64,000 bases of DNA from Nocardia beijingensis NBRC 16342 (GTDB lineage: Bacteria > Actinomycetota > Actinomycetes > Mycobacteriales > Mycobacteriaceae): NCBI RefSeq assembly GCF_001612785.1, contig NZ_BDBC01000009.1, positions 62,001 through 126,000 of the forward strand, given 5' to 3'. Below the pieces are notes generated by a model, which worked only from the letters and a program-made list of their open reading frames with translations, did not search any database and was not told the DNA's origin. Positions 41,797-50,429 of the stretch are shown piece by piece (positions within the stretch are counted from its first letter, which is position 1; each line of letters opens with the position of its first letter). Both the position numbers and the translations under genes were made by a program.

Positions 41797-42434
41797 CGTG
41801 TGGGTTTCGTCGCGCTGACGTACTGGAGCAGGCGATGGACCCGCTGATCGATCTCCACCAAGCCCTCCTCGGCGAACAGGGCGGGAAAGGTCCGGCCGCC
41901 GAACACCCGCAGCCCGCTCAAACCGCCGACCACCCGGCTCATCTCACCGATCGGATTGGCGGCTCGGTGGCTGGTGGTGATGGCGATGCGGCCACCCGGG
42001 GCGAGGACGCGGATCATCTCGCGAGCGGCGACGAGCGGGTCCGGGATGAGGTAGAGCGCGCCGAAACAGCAGACCGCGTCGAAGGTTCCGTCCGCGAACG
42101 GGAGCCTGCGCGCGTCGCCGCGCAGATACCCCACGCGCGGTCCGGCGTTGTCCGCGACGGCGCGCGCCAGCATCGGCTCGGAGTAGTCCAGGCCGATCGC
42201 GTAGCCGTCGCCGGACAGCGCCTCACTCAGATACCTGGTGAAATTGCCCGGCCCACAGGCGATATCGAGCACCCTTTGCGCGCCGCCGAGCCGCAAGGTG
42301 GCGACCGCGTCACGCCGGTCGGACGCGGTGGTGCGCCCGCTGGCGAGATAGAACAGGGTTGGCCGCCACGCTCGCTCGTACACCGCGGCGAGCGCAGGGG
42401 CGTTCATCGTCTTCCGTGCGAGATTCACCGGCAT
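41793..42434 (-). CDS. Class I SAM-dependent methyltransferase
   Basis: 213 residues with motif I VLDIACGPGNFTRYLSEAL, GLDYSEPMLARA, motif RGDARRLPFADGTFDAVCC, and the post-motif IRVLAPGGRIAITTSH, the UbiE/COQ5-like arrangement. It follows the saccharopine-dehydrogenase-like gene by 7 bases, a tight unit, with GAGGG before the ATG at 42434. A role in modifying a lipid or quinone is possible. An in-frame ATG at 42407 would shorten it by nine residues. Confidence 0.85.
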   Translation of the reverse strand: MPVNLARKTMNAPALAAVYERAWRPTLFYLASGRTTASDRRDAVATLRLGGAQRVLDIACGPGNFTRYLSEALSGDGYAIGLDYSEPMLARAVADNAGPRVGYLRGDARRLPFADGTFDAVCCFGALYLIPDPLVAAREMIRVLAPGGRIAITTSHRAANPIGEMSRVVGGLSGLRVFGGRTFPALFAEEGLVEIDQRVHRLLQYVSATKPTR

Positions 42435-42441
42435 ACGTCCC

Positions 42442-43692
42442 TCAGGCGCGGTCGACGGCGATCGTCATGCCCGCCGCGCGCAGCCGCTCGGTGAGCGCGT
42501 CGCCCATCGCCGCGGCCGGGGTGAGGATGCCCGCGAGGTCGGGTTGCTTGTCGGTGTCGAACGCCAGGCACAGGCCGCTCTCGCCGAGCAGCACGGCGGT
42601 GGCCTGGTAGCCGGGGTCGCCGGAGCCGGCGAAGGTGGCCACGTACTTCGCGCCCGAGGTGGTGTGCGCGAACGTCTTCATGCTGAACCAGCCGCTCTTG
42701 CGGGCCTGCTCGCTCGGCCCGGTGCCGGGCTTGGGCAGCACGCGATCGAGCAGCTTGCGGCCCGCCGCCGCCCGCGACAGCAGCGCCCCCGCGGTCATGC
42801 CCGCCACGATGCCGCCCGCCATGCCGGCCGCGACCAGCGGCGCCACCCGCGACTTCCCCGCGCTCATCACTTCGCGGTAGCGGAAGTTCTTGCCGTACAC
42901 CCAGCCGAGCAGGCCGTTGGAGCGGCGCACGACCTTGGTGTTGTGCGCGGCCATGACGAACGTGCTCACCCACCCGTCCAGGCTCGGGTCGATGGCGCTC
43001 GCCCGCGACAGCGCCTGATCGGACTGGCGGCCGACGTCGGGATCCATCGACTTGTCCGGGCTCAGCGAGTACGGGTGCGACAGCACCTTGCCCTTGGCCG
43101 GGTCGGCGGCGATCGCCTCCATCATGGCGCGGCCGGAGTCGATGGTGCCGCCGCTGACCCCGCCCTTGAGCGAAGCCACCAGCGTGGTGTCGGCCAGCTC
43201 ACCGGTGTTGTCCTCGACCGTGCGGCGATACAGCTGATACACGCTCAGATCGGACGGAATCGAGTCGTAACCGCAGGAGTTCACGATCTTCGCGCCCGTG
43301 GCGGTGGCCTGCTCGTGGTAGGCGTCGATGGCGTCGCGAATGAACAGCGGCTCGCCGGTGAGATCGGCGTAATGGGTGCCTGCCTTGGCGCACGCCGCCA
43401 CCAGCGGCATCCCGTAGCGCAGGTACGGGCCGACCGTGGTGACCACGACCTTCGTGCGCGCCGCCAGCTCGTCCAGCGCCGCTTGGTCGTTCGAGTCGGC
43501 CACCACCAGGCCCCACTTCGCGGCCTTCGGGCCGAGGCCGTCGCGCACAGCGGTCAACTTGTCCAGCGATCGTCCGGCCAGCGCGATCCGCGCGGATTCC
43601 GGCGCGGCCCCGACGAGATATTCCGCGGTCAGTTTGCCGACGAAACCCGTCGCGCCGAAGAGCACTAGGTCGTATTCCCGTGTGTCTGCCAT
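42442..43692 (-). CDS. Saccharopine dehydrogenase-like / trans-acting enoyl reductase family protein
   Basis: 416 residues. Starts YDLVLFGATGFVGKLTAEYL with the GATGFVG dinucleotide motif, then VVTTVGPYLRYGMPLVAAC, CGYDSIPSDLSVYQL and a long central region (GVSGGTIDSGRAMMEAI) typical of mycobacterial trans-acting enoyl reductase-like proteins (Rv2449c/Rv2953 relatives), which reduce double bonds on polyketide-type lipids. A hydrophobic segment with GMAGGIVAGMTAGALL suggests membrane contact. Between the ABC1 kinase gene and the methyltransferase in one operon. Confidence 0.85.
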   Translation of the reverse strand: MADTREYDLVLFGATGFVGKLTAEYLVGAAPESARIALAGRSLDKLTAVRDGLGPKAAKWGLVVADSNDQAALDELAARTKVVVTTVGPYLRYGMPLVAACAKAGTHYADLTGEPLFIRDAIDAYHEQATATGAKIVNSCGYDSIPSDLSVYQLYRRTVEDNTGELADTTLVASLKGGVSGGTIDSGRAMMEAIAADPAKGKVLSHPYSLSPDKSMDPDVGRQSDQALSRASAIDPSLDGWVSTFVMAAHNTKVVRRSNGLLGWVYGKNFRYREVMSAGKSRVAPLVAAGMAGGIVAGMTAGALLSRAAAGRKLLDRVLPKPGTGPSEQARKSGWFSMKTFAHTTSGAKYVATFAGSGDPGYQATAVLLGESGLCLAFDTDKQPDLAGILTPAAAMGDALTERLRAAGMTIAVDRA

Positions 43693-43728
43693 GGTCTTCC
43701 GTTCTGCGGTCGTGTCGCCGGTCGGCGG

Positions 43729-45141
43729 CTACTTCGTGGTCTTCTTGCGCGGCCGTTGCGGCGCGGCGCCGCCACGGTCGGCGAGCCAGGCGTAATGGGC
43801 CCGGCCCAGCTCGGTGACCGGTGGTTCGTCGTAGAGCCATTCCCTGGCGATGCGATGCCAGTTCGCGGTGCAACCGAGGTGACCGAGCATGCCGAAGGTC
43901 AGGAAGTCGGCGCGGCGGGAGAACAGATGCTCCGGCGGCAGGTTCTGCTGCTTCATCCCGGTGAACTCGCTGGCTCTCGGATCGACCGCGAGCAGGAAGG
44001 CGCCGCTGGCAAGCTCGGGCGTGATGGTCAGTTCCTCGTCGACCAGACACCATTCCGAGGCGGCCAGCACGTATTCCAGGCACTCCTCCGCGCCGATCTC
44101 CTGCGGTGAATCGATGACGCCGCGCTTGATCATCAACTCGCGCAGGTCTTCGGCGCGATCCTCGGCGGCGGCCCGCAGGCAGACCAGTTCGAACTGCACG
44201 TGCTCGGCGTCCATGCGGTTGAACAACCCGAAATCCAGGAAGCCGACCCGGCCGTCCCCGGCCAGCAGCACGTTGCCCGGATGGGGATCGCCGCAGAACT
44301 CGTTGAAGGTGAACAACGATCCGACGTAGAACCGGTAGATGATCTCGCCGATGCGGTCGCGCTCCGCCTGGGGCAGCTGCCGGATCTCCTCGAAGCCCTT
44401 GCCCTCCACGTATTCGGTGACCAGCACCCGCGTGGTGGAGAACTCCGGCAGCGAGCGCGGCACGATGACGAACGGATGCCCGGCGTACAGCTCGGCGATC
44501 TGCAACTGGGTGGCCGCCTCGGCCCGGTAGTCGAGCTCGGCCTCCATGTTCAACCGCAGCTCGTCCAGCACGGCGGGCGTCACCCACGGCATCGCGGACT
44601 GCAGCACGCGCCGGAACATGGCGAGATTCTTCAGATCGGCGCGCACCGCGGCGTCGATGCCCGGATATTGCACCTTCACCGCGACTTGGCGGCCGTCGTG
44701 TAGTCGGGCCCGGTACACCTGGCCGATCGACGCCGCGGCGACGGGCTCGGCGTCGAACTCGGCGAAGACCGCGTCGAGCGGCTTGCCGAAATCGTCCTCG
44801 ATCACCTCGCGCATGGCCGCGAAGGAGACCGTCGGGGCCGCGTTGCGCAGCACGGCCAGGCGCTTCTGGAATCGCTCCCGATGATCCTCCGGCACCAGAT
44901 CGAGATCGAGCACCGACATCATCTGCCCGAGCTTCATGGCGACCCCCTTCATGGTGCCGAGCACCGTGACCACCTGTTCGGTGGTGCGGATCATCGACTC
45001 CTCGGCCATCTTCGCCCGGACCGCCTCGGATCTGCCTCGCATGGTCAACCGCGTGCGCTGGTTGCGAAGGACCGAACTGGCTGCCACCGCGCCCAGCTTC
45101 GTGCCACGAGCAAGCCGAGAGGTCGGTACTTGCTTCGCCAT
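43729..45141 (-). CDS. ABC1/UbiB (AarF) atypical kinase family protein
   Basis: 470 residues. Family landmarks: GVAMKLGQMMSVLDLDLVPE (KxGQ motif), PVAAASIGQVYRARLHDGRQ (Ala-rich nucleotide loop), VAVKVQYPGID with the catalytic Lys, and HPGNVLLAGDGRVGFLDFG with the metal-binding Asn/Asp. These atypical kinases act as ATPases in quinone or lipid metabolism. ATG 45141 is placed by GGAGG seven bases upstream; the longer frame from 45222 is not needed. First gene of a three-gene operon with the enoyl-reductase-like and methyltransferase genes. Confidence 0.92.
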   Translation of the reverse strand: MAKQVPTSRLARGTKLGAVAASSVLRNQRTRLTMRGRSEAVRAKMAEESMIRTTEQVVTVLGTMKGVAMKLGQMMSVLDLDLVPEDHRERFQKRLAVLRNAAPTVSFAAMREVIEDDFGKPLDAVFAEFDAEPVAAASIGQVYRARLHDGRQVAVKVQYPGIDAAVRADLKNLAMFRRVLQSAMPWVTPAVLDELRLNMEAELDYRAEAATQLQIAELYAGHPFVIVPRSLPEFSTTRVLVTEYVEGKGFEEIRQLPQAERDRIGEIIYRFYVGSLFTFNEFCGDPHPGNVLLAGDGRVGFLDFGLFNRMDAEHVQFELVCLRAAAEDRAEDLRELMIKRGVIDSPQEIGAEECLEYVLAASEWCLVDEELTITPELASGAFLLAVDPRASEFTGMKQQNLPPEHLFSRRADFLTFGMLGHLGCTANWHRIAREWLYDEPPVTELGRAHYAWLADRGGAAPQRPRKKTTK

Positions 45142-45363
45142 CGAGGTACCTCCGTTGGTGCCGCGGTCGGAGCGACGGACACGCGGGCGGCAGCGGGCGG
45201 GACCAGGGTGACCCGCGCGCACCGCCGTCGAGTACGGCGCCTGCGGTGACGCAACACACTCGGCGCACCGCTCGGGTTCAGACTAACCAAGGTTCCGGCA
45301 AAGTCGACAGTGCTCGCGAACTTTTGCAAGCGGTCCAGCTAGCGCCGGGGCCGATGGCTCGAT

Positions 45364-46047
45364 TCAGTCTTGGGCGGGCGTCTCGGGGGTGGGCAGCACG
45401 TGCGGCTGCGCGTTGAACGCCGCGGGCGAACCGCCCGCGCGGGCCATGCCCTCGATGGCGCTCCAAGCGAGCATGGTGAGGTAGTCGATCACGTCCTCGC
45501 GCGACAGCGACTTGTTGGTCGACCACCAGTGCGTGGCCAGCTGAATGCCGCCGACCAGCACATACGACGCCAGCGCCGCGCCCTCGGTCGCCACGCCCCG
45601 ATCCTTGGCGCGCTCGGTGATGACCGCGCACACCACCTCGGCGAAGAGCTTCTCGAACTCCGCGAGCGAGGACTGGTCGGCCGAGCCGTTGCCCATGATG
45701 AAGCGGTAGACCTCCGGGTCCTCGTCGACCGTGCCGACGTACTCGGCCAGCGCGGAGCGCACCAGCTGGTACTCGTCGGCGTCCAGGCTGATCGCGCCGT
45801 ACACCCGCGGCATCAACGTGGTCTCGATGAACCGCTGCATGGTCGCGTGGACCAGGTCGTTCTTGTCGGAGAAGTAGCGGTAGAGCACGGTCTTGGAGAC
45901 GCCGATCTCCGCGGCGATCTCGTCCATGCCCGCGTTGCTGCCCCTGGTGCGCACGGCGGCGAGGGTGCCGTCGACCAGCTCCTCGCGGCGATCGATCTTG
46001 TGTTGCCGCCACCGGCGCTTGCGGCCGTCCATCCGGCCGCCGCGCAC
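45364..46047 (-). CDS. TetR-family regulator (Rv0472c-like)
   Basis: 227 residues from the GTG at 46047: basic N-terminus (RKRRWRQHKIDRREELVDG), then TRGSNAGMDEIAAEIGVSKT and VLYRYFSDKNDLVHATMQRF. The N-terminal start is uncertain: GTG 46047 has no visible ribosome-binding site, while an in-frame CTG at 46092 has GAGGGAG seven bases upstream and would add 15 residues (LSTEDLVDIGERPSA). The next gene is divergent and encodes DUF445, as next to Rv0472c in mycobacteria. Confidence 0.88.
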   Translation of the reverse strand: MRGGRMDGRKRRWRQHKIDRREELVDGTLAAVRTRGSNAGMDEIAAEIGVSKTVLYRYFSDKNDLVHATMQRFIETTLMPRVYGAISLDADEYQLVRSALAEYVGTVDEDPEVYRFIMGNGSADQSSLAEFEKLFAEVVCAVITERAKDRGVATEGAALASYVLVGGIQLATHWWSTNKSLSREDVIDYLTMLAWSAIEGMARAGGSPAAFNAQPHVLPTPETPAQD

Positions 46048-46271
46048 CGCCGACGGTCGCTCGCCGATATCGACAAGGTCTTCGGTGGACAGCGTGGGCT
46101 CCCTCGTTCGTAAGTGCTCCGGTGGCTACCAGCTTAGGTCCCCGCTACCCGTGATATGCGCTTTTGAGCCCGGATGCGGTAGGAACCACAGTCCGCAGGC
46201 CCGGTGCGTCGGATTTGTGTGAAGTCGCTCGCCCCGCTCGCCACTGCGCCGCGCACAGCAGAATGGGAGAC

Positions 46272-47606
46272 ATGGAGAAAGCCCCCGGCAACACCGCGGT
46301 GCTGGACGCCCCCGCCGCGCCTGCCGCCGCGCCCCTCGGCTTCGCCGCCGTGCTCGACGAGGCGGCCAAGCGTCGTGACCTCTGGCGGATGAAGGCGTTC
46401 GCCACCGGCCTGCTCGCTCTGGCCACCACGATCTATCTGTTCTGCCGCTGGACCGAATCGCGCGGTGCGGGCGGCGACTGGGTCGGTTACCTGCGGGCCG
46501 CCTCGGAGGCGGGCATGGTCGGCGCACTGGCGGACTGGTTCGCGGTGACCGCCCTGTTCCGTCATCCACTCGGCCTACCGATCCCGCACACCGCGATCAT
46601 CCGGCGGAAGAAAGACCAGCTCGGCGCCAGTCTCGGCACTTTCGTCGGCACCAACTTCCTGGCGCCGGAAGTGGTGTCGGCGAAGCTGAGTTCCGCGCAG
46701 GTCTCCCTGCGGGTCGGGCGCTGGATGGCCGACCCGGGTCACGCCGCGCGCGTGGCGCAGGAGAGTTCGACGATCCTGCGCGCCGTCGTCGGCGTGCTGC
46801 GCGACGAGGACGTTGAGCAGGTCATCGACAACACCATCGTCAAGCGGATCGCCGAGCCGCTGTGGGGTCCGCCGATCGGGCGGGTGCTCGCGGAACTGCT
46901 CGCCGACAACCGGCAGCTGGCGCTGCTGGACCTGCTCGCCGAGCGCGCGCACCAATGGGCGCTCGGATCCCAGGAGACGATCGATCGGATCGTCTTGCGG
47001 GACGCGCCGCAGTGGGCGCCGAAATTCGTCAACATCCTGCTCTCCGAACGGATCTACCGGGAACTGGTCGAGTTCACCTGGAAAGTCCGCTCCGATCCCG
47101 AGCACGAGGTCCGTCTCGCCGCCAATCGGTTCCTGGAGGAATTCGCCGAGGACCTGCAATTCGACGACGCCATGATCAAGAAGGCCGAGCGGGTCAAAGC
47201 GCAGATCATGGGCCGGGAGGAGATCACCGGGCTGGCGTCGGCCACGTGGCGCGCGGCGAAGCGGCTGATCCTGGAATCCGCCGACGATCCGAACAGCACG
47301 CTGCGGCGCAAGGTCGCCGAGAACGTGCAGCAGCTCGGCGAGCGCCTGCGCGACGACGCGGAGATGCGGGCCAAGGTCGACGGCTGGATCGATCGCGGCG
47401 CGCGGTACTTGGTGGAAAACTATGCCGGTGAGATCAGCACCCTGGTCACCGACACGGTTGCCCGGTGGGATGCCGACGAGGCGAGCAAGAAGATCGAATT
47501 GCAGGTCGGCCGGGATCTGCAATTCATCCGCATCAACGGAACCGTCGTCGGTTCGCTTGCCGGACTGGCGATCTACACGATTTCCCACTTGATGTTCGGC
47601 GGTTGA
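46272..47606 (+). CDS. DUF445 family membrane protein
   Basis: 444 residues. N-terminal membrane helix (AFATGLLALATTIYLFCRW), a second hydrophobic stretch in AASEAGMVGALADWFAVTALF with the conserved ALADWFAV, FRHPLGLPIPHTAIIRRKK, a long soluble helical middle and a C-terminal membrane helix (INGTVVGSLAGLAIYTISHL). This matches DUF445 proteins (YjiN-like), inner-membrane proteins of unknown function. ATG 46272 was chosen; the ATG at 46263 adds three residues, and neither has a well-spaced Shine-Dalgarno. Confidence 0.9.
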   Translation: MEKAPGNTAVLDAPAAPAAAPLGFAAVLDEAAKRRDLWRMKAFATGLLALATTIYLFCRWTESRGAGGDWVGYLRAASEAGMVGALADWFAVTALFRHPLGLPIPHTAIIRRKKDQLGASLGTFVGTNFLAPEVVSAKLSSAQVSLRVGRWMADPGHAARVAQESSTILRAVVGVLRDEDVEQVIDNTIVKRIAEPLWGPPIGRVLAELLADNRQLALLDLLAERAHQWALGSQETIDRIVLRDAPQWAPKFVNILLSERIYRELVEFTWKVRSDPEHEVRLAANRFLEEFAEDLQFDDAMIKKAERVKAQIMGREEITGLASATWRAAKRLILESADDPNSTLRRKVAENVQQLGERLRDDAEMRAKVDGWIDRGARYLVENYAGEISTLVTDTVARWDADEASKKIELQVGRDLQFIRINGTVVGSLAGLAIYTISHLMFGG

Positions 47607-47637
47607 TCCGCGGCGTGCGGAACGTTTGCCGAAACTC

Positions 47638-47680
47638 TGCTAGCAGACTGCTTGCAATAGCTAGCACCCTGACCTAGAAT
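47638..47680 (+). promoter_or_regulatory. Promoter and operator of the XRE-HBHA operon
   Basis: -35 TTGCAA (47652-47657), 17-base spacer, -10 TAGAAT (47675-47680), a near-consensus sigma-A promoter. The -35 overlaps TGCTTGCAATAGCTAGCA (47649-47666), preceded by the palindrome TGCTAGCA (47638-47645). A close copy of the motif lies at 49298-49314 upstream of a hydrolase gene, so it is likely a repressor site. Confidence 0.7.
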
Positions 47681-47711
47681 CGAATTCGTACAACCCGCCA
47701 GAAGGTGAGTG

Positions 47712-48218
47712 ATGGCTGACCAGCCCGAGGTTTCCGCCGAGTACACCGACAGATCGGACGAGCATTCGTCCGGCGCCGGGGAACGAGGGGGTCGCGTCGT
47801 CAGTGCGGCGCACGACATCGGAGGCTTCATCAGGGCGCAGCGAGAAGCCGCGCAAGTCTCGTTGCGTCAGCTCGCCCAGCTGGCGGGGGTGAGCAATCCG
47901 TACCTCAGTCAGATCGAGCGCGGACTGCGCAATCCGTCCGCCGAAGTGCTCACGCAGATCGCGAAGGCGCTGCGGGTCTCTTCGGAGGTCTTGTACGTAC
48001 GGGCTGGCTATCTCGAGCAGCGGCCGCACAGTCCGGTCCGGGACGCACTGCTCGCCGACACGTTCATCAGTGAGCGGCAGAAGCAGGTGCTCCTGGACAT
48101 CTATGAATCGTTTCGCCGGGAAAACGGAGGAAACGAGGCAGGGGGGGATGTATGGGACAGCGACGTTCCGCGCACGACAACCGAAACTCCGCCACGCCAG
48201 GAGAACGAAACACCATGA
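47712..48218 (+). CDS. XRE-family transcriptional regulator (Rv0474-like)
   Basis: 168 residues. Acidic, flexible N-terminus, then a helix-turn-helix at about residues 35-95: DIGGFIRAQREAAQVSLRQL, GVSNPYLSQIERGLRNPSAE, VLTQIAKALRVSSEVLYVRAG. The C-terminal tail is disordered. ATG 47712 with AAGGTGAG; its TGA overlaps the HBHA-like ATG (ATGA), so it is coupled to that gene. The order regulator-HBHA-DUF2516 is the same as Rv0474-Rv0475-Rv0476 in M. tuberculosis. Confidence 0.92.
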   Translation: MADQPEVSAEYTDRSDEHSSGAGERGGRVVSAAHDIGGFIRAQREAAQVSLRQLAQLAGVSNPYLSQIERGLRNPSAEVLTQIAKALRVSSEVLYVRAGYLEQRPHSPVRDALLADTFISERQKQVLLDIYESFRRENGGNEAGGDVWDSDVPRTTTETPPRQENETP

Positions 48219-48898
48219 CCGAGAAGAACGCCACCGTCACCAAGCCCTTGCTCGCCACCGTCGGCGCGGGTGACGCCCTCTACACCGCCGTCAACGACGT
48301 TTTCGCCCAGGTGCGCGAGCGCGCGGCGGCCACCGAGGTGCAGGCCCGGGTGGAGGAGGCGCGCGAGCGCTTCGCCAACGTTCCCGCCGATGTCCAGGAC
48401 CGATTCGAGTCGCTGCGCGAGCGGCTGTCCGGCCTGCCCGCGGAACTGCCGGACGACCTCGCCGAGCTGCGCGAGAAGTTCACCGCAGAGGAGCTGCGCG
48501 CGCTGGCCGAGAAGTACTACCGGCAGGCGCTCGACCTCTACGCCGACCTCGCCGTCCGCGGTGAGGAGGCCATCGAGCGGCTGCGCGCCAACCAGGTCGT
48601 CGACGAGCGGATCGGCAAGGTCGAGACCCTCTACGGCGACGCGGTCAGCCGCGCCGAGGACGTGCTCGAGCGCGTCAACGGGCTGCTGGGCCGCCCGGCC
48701 AAGGCCGAGGGAGAGATCGAGGCCGACGAGGTGGCCGCCCCGGCGCCGGTCGTCGAGGCCGAGGTCGTCGAGGTGACCACTGAGGCCACCCCGGCTCCGG
48801 TGACCAACGGCGCGCCGAAGAAGGCGCCGGCCAAGAAGGCCGCCACCCCGGCCGCCAAGAAGGCTCCGGTGAAGAAGGCCGCCCCCAAGAAGGCCTGA
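48215..48898 (+). CDS. Heparin-binding hemagglutinin-like protein (HBHA)
   Basis: 227 residues. Residues about 1-150 form an amphipathic coiled coil (VNDVFAQVRERAAATEVQAR, LREKFTAEELRALAEKYYRQ), followed by an acidic/Ala linker (EADEVAAPAPVVEAEVVEVT) and a Lys/Ala/Pro-rich tail with KKAPAKKA-type repeats, the glycosaminoglycan-binding end of mycobacterial HBHA. No classical signal peptide, as in HBHA. It may sit on the surface or act on intracellular lipid inclusions. ATG overlaps the XRE stop, with AGGAGA upstream. Confidence 0.9.
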   Translation: MTEKNATVTKPLLATVGAGDALYTAVNDVFAQVRERAAATEVQARVEEARERFANVPADVQDRFESLRERLSGLPAELPDDLAELREKFTAEELRALAEKYYRQALDLYADLAVRGEEAIERLRANQVVDERIGKVETLYGDAVSRAEDVLERVNGLLGRPAKAEGEIEADEVAAPAPVVEAEVVEVTTEATPAPVTNGAPKKAPAKKAATPAAKKAPVKKAAPKKA

Positions 48899-48922
48899 AC
48901 CGCCCGCCGCTGAAGCGATTCG

Positions 48923-48955
48923 ACGCCCTCGCGCACCCCTGGTGCGCGAGGGCGT
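48923..48955 (+). terminator. Terminator hairpin after the HBHA-like gene
   Basis: Fourteen-base stem ACGCCCTCGCGCAC (48923-48936) with GTGCGCGAGGGCGT (48942-48955), loop of five, then TGCTTCT. Twenty-four bases after the stop codon. Confidence 0.88.
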
Positions 48956-48980
48956 TGCTTCTATGATGGGTGGGGTGAAT

Positions 48981-49271
48981 ATGGTGCACGGATTGACCGG
49001 GATGATCCTGCTGGTGCTGTGGCTGGCGGCGCTCGGTGCGACGATTTTCGCGCTGATCCACGCCGTGCGTCAGCGTCCGGACGCGTTCACCGCGGTGGAC
49101 AAGCTGACCAAGCCGATCTGGCTGGCGATTCTCGGGGCGGCCGTGCTCGTGCTCCTGCTCTCGCCCGCGGGTCTGGGCCTGCTCTCCTTCGCGGCGATCA
49201 TCGCCACGGGTGTCTACCTGGCCGACGTGCGGCCGAAGGTGGACGAGGTGCAGCGGGGTCCGCGCTGGTGA
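48981..49271 (+). CDS. DUF2516 family small membrane protein
   Basis: 96 residues with two or three membrane helices: MILLVLWLAALGATIFALIH, PIWLAILGAAVLVLLLSPAG and FAAIIATGVYLADVRPKVDE; the C-terminal DVRPKVDEVQRG is typical. Same place as Rv0476 after hbhA. The ATG at 48981 has GGTGGGG upstream; in-frame ATGs at 48963 and 48966 would add five or six residues. Function unknown. Confidence 0.85.
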   Translation: MVHGLTGMILLVLWLAALGATIFALIHAVRQRPDAFTAVDKLTKPIWLAILGAAVLVLLLSPAGLGLLSFAAIIATGVYLADVRPKVDEVQRGPRW

Positions 49272-49297
49272 GGGTGGAGTTCGCCGACGAGTAAGGG

Positions 49298-49348
49298 TGC
49301 TTGCACTAGCAAGCGGCGCGAATCGGGGTTACTGTATCTAGCAGTAAC
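49298..49348. promoter_or_regulatory. Two dyads upstream of the hydrolase gene
   Basis: First, TGCTTGCACTAGCAAGC (49298-49314), containing GCTTGC-ACTA-GCAAGC and matching the XRE-HBHA promoter motif in 15 of 17 positions. Second, GTTACTG (49328-49334) with CAGTAAC (49342-49348), 7-base spacer. AGGAG and the ATG at 49364 follow. Confidence 0.65.
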
Positions 49349-49363
49349 ACAAAGGAGTGTCCG

Positions 49364-50407
49364 ATGCGTGCCATGCTGCCGACCGCGTTGACGAGCTTCC
49401 CGGGCCTGCTCCGGAGCTTGCGCGACGCGCACAGCGCCGACCTGCGTTCCCGTACCTACCGGACCGCCGCGTTCAACCCACCGACCGCGGCCCGCGAGGT
49501 GATTCCGGTCCGGGCCGGTGACGGCGCCCGCCTGCGCGTACACGCCTACGGGCCGTCGGACGCACCGGCCGTCGTGCTCGTGCACGGATGGACCTGCTGC
49601 CTCGAATACTGGAATCCGCAGATCAACGCGTTCGCGGGCGAATACAGGGTGATCGCCTACGACCAGCGCGGTCACGGCGAGAGCGACTACGGCTCCAGCG
49701 AGCTGACCATGGATCTGCTGGCCGACGACCTGGCCGCCGTGCTCGACGCCGCGCTCGCGCCAGGGCAGCGGGCGGTGCTGGTCGGTCACAGTCTCGGCGG
49801 CATGACGTTGCAGGCGTGGGCCGGGCGCTACCCGGAGCGGGTCGCGCGCCAAGCGCTCGCGGTGCTGCTGACCAATACCGCGGCGGACCGGCTGATCCTG
49901 GAGACCACGGTCGTGCCGCTGCTGAACCGGCCGCTGCGGCTGCTGCAACTGAAGGTGCCGCTGCCGTTCCTGTTCGGCAGGCTGGGGCTCGGCGCTCCGA
50001 TGGTCTTCCCGCCCATCGCCCCGGTGCGCTGGCTGTTCGCGCGTCAGATCCTCAGCACGGCGGCCAAAGGCGAGCTGTTGGATTTCAGCATGGCCATCGT
50101 GCGGTCGTGCCCGGCCCGGGTGCGCTCGAAGTTCGGTTTCCTGCTGGCCACGATGGATGTCGGGGAGGCGGCCCGGAACCTGGTCGTGCCGACGACGGTG
50201 ATCTCGGGACAGTTCGACGACATGACGCCGCCGGTGCACTCCGAACGCATCGTCGAACTGCTCCGGCAGACCGGCAGTCTCGCGCGTTACCAGGTGCTGC
50301 CCACCGGTCATCTCGGGAATGTCGAGGCCTACGAGCGGTTCAACGAGGAACTCGCGCGTGTTCTGACCGCGGCGAACAAGGCCCGCCGCGCGGATCTCGC
50401 GGGCTGA
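49364..50407 (+). CDS. Alpha/beta hydrolase
   Basis: 347 residues. Oxyanion region VVLVHGWTCCLEYWN, the acid-strand YRVIAYDQRGHGESDYG, nucleophile VLVGHSLGGMTLQAWAG (GHSLG), Asp in VISGQFDDMTPPVHSERI, and His in VLPTGHLGNVEAYERF. A complete catalytic triad is inferable. Strong AGGAG upstream of the ATG. Probably a lipase, esterase or epoxide hydrolase-like enzyme; substrate unknown. Possibly controlled together with the XRE-HBHA operon by the shared motif. Confidence 0.85.
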   Translation: MRAMLPTALTSFPGLLRSLRDAHSADLRSRTYRTAAFNPPTAAREVIPVRAGDGARLRVHAYGPSDAPAVVLVHGWTCCLEYWNPQINAFAGEYRVIAYDQRGHGESDYGSSELTMDLLADDLAAVLDAALAPGQRAVLVGHSLGGMTLQAWAGRYPERVARQALAVLLTNTAADRLILETTVVPLLNRPLRLLQLKVPLPFLFGRLGLGAPMVFPPIAPVRWLFARQILSTAAKGELLDFSMAIVRSCPARVRSKFGFLLATMDVGEAARNLVVPTTVISGQFDDMTPPVHSERIVELLRQTGSLARYQVLPTGHLGNVEAYERFNEELARVLTAANKARRADLAG

Positions 50408-50429
50408 CGCGCCGGTCCGTTCGCGCCGG

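Noticed and set aside
48780..48895. Lys/Ala/Pro repeats at the end of the HBHA-like gene as a DNA repeat element
   Set aside because: They encode the known heparin-binding tail of HBHA proteins and are explained by the protein.
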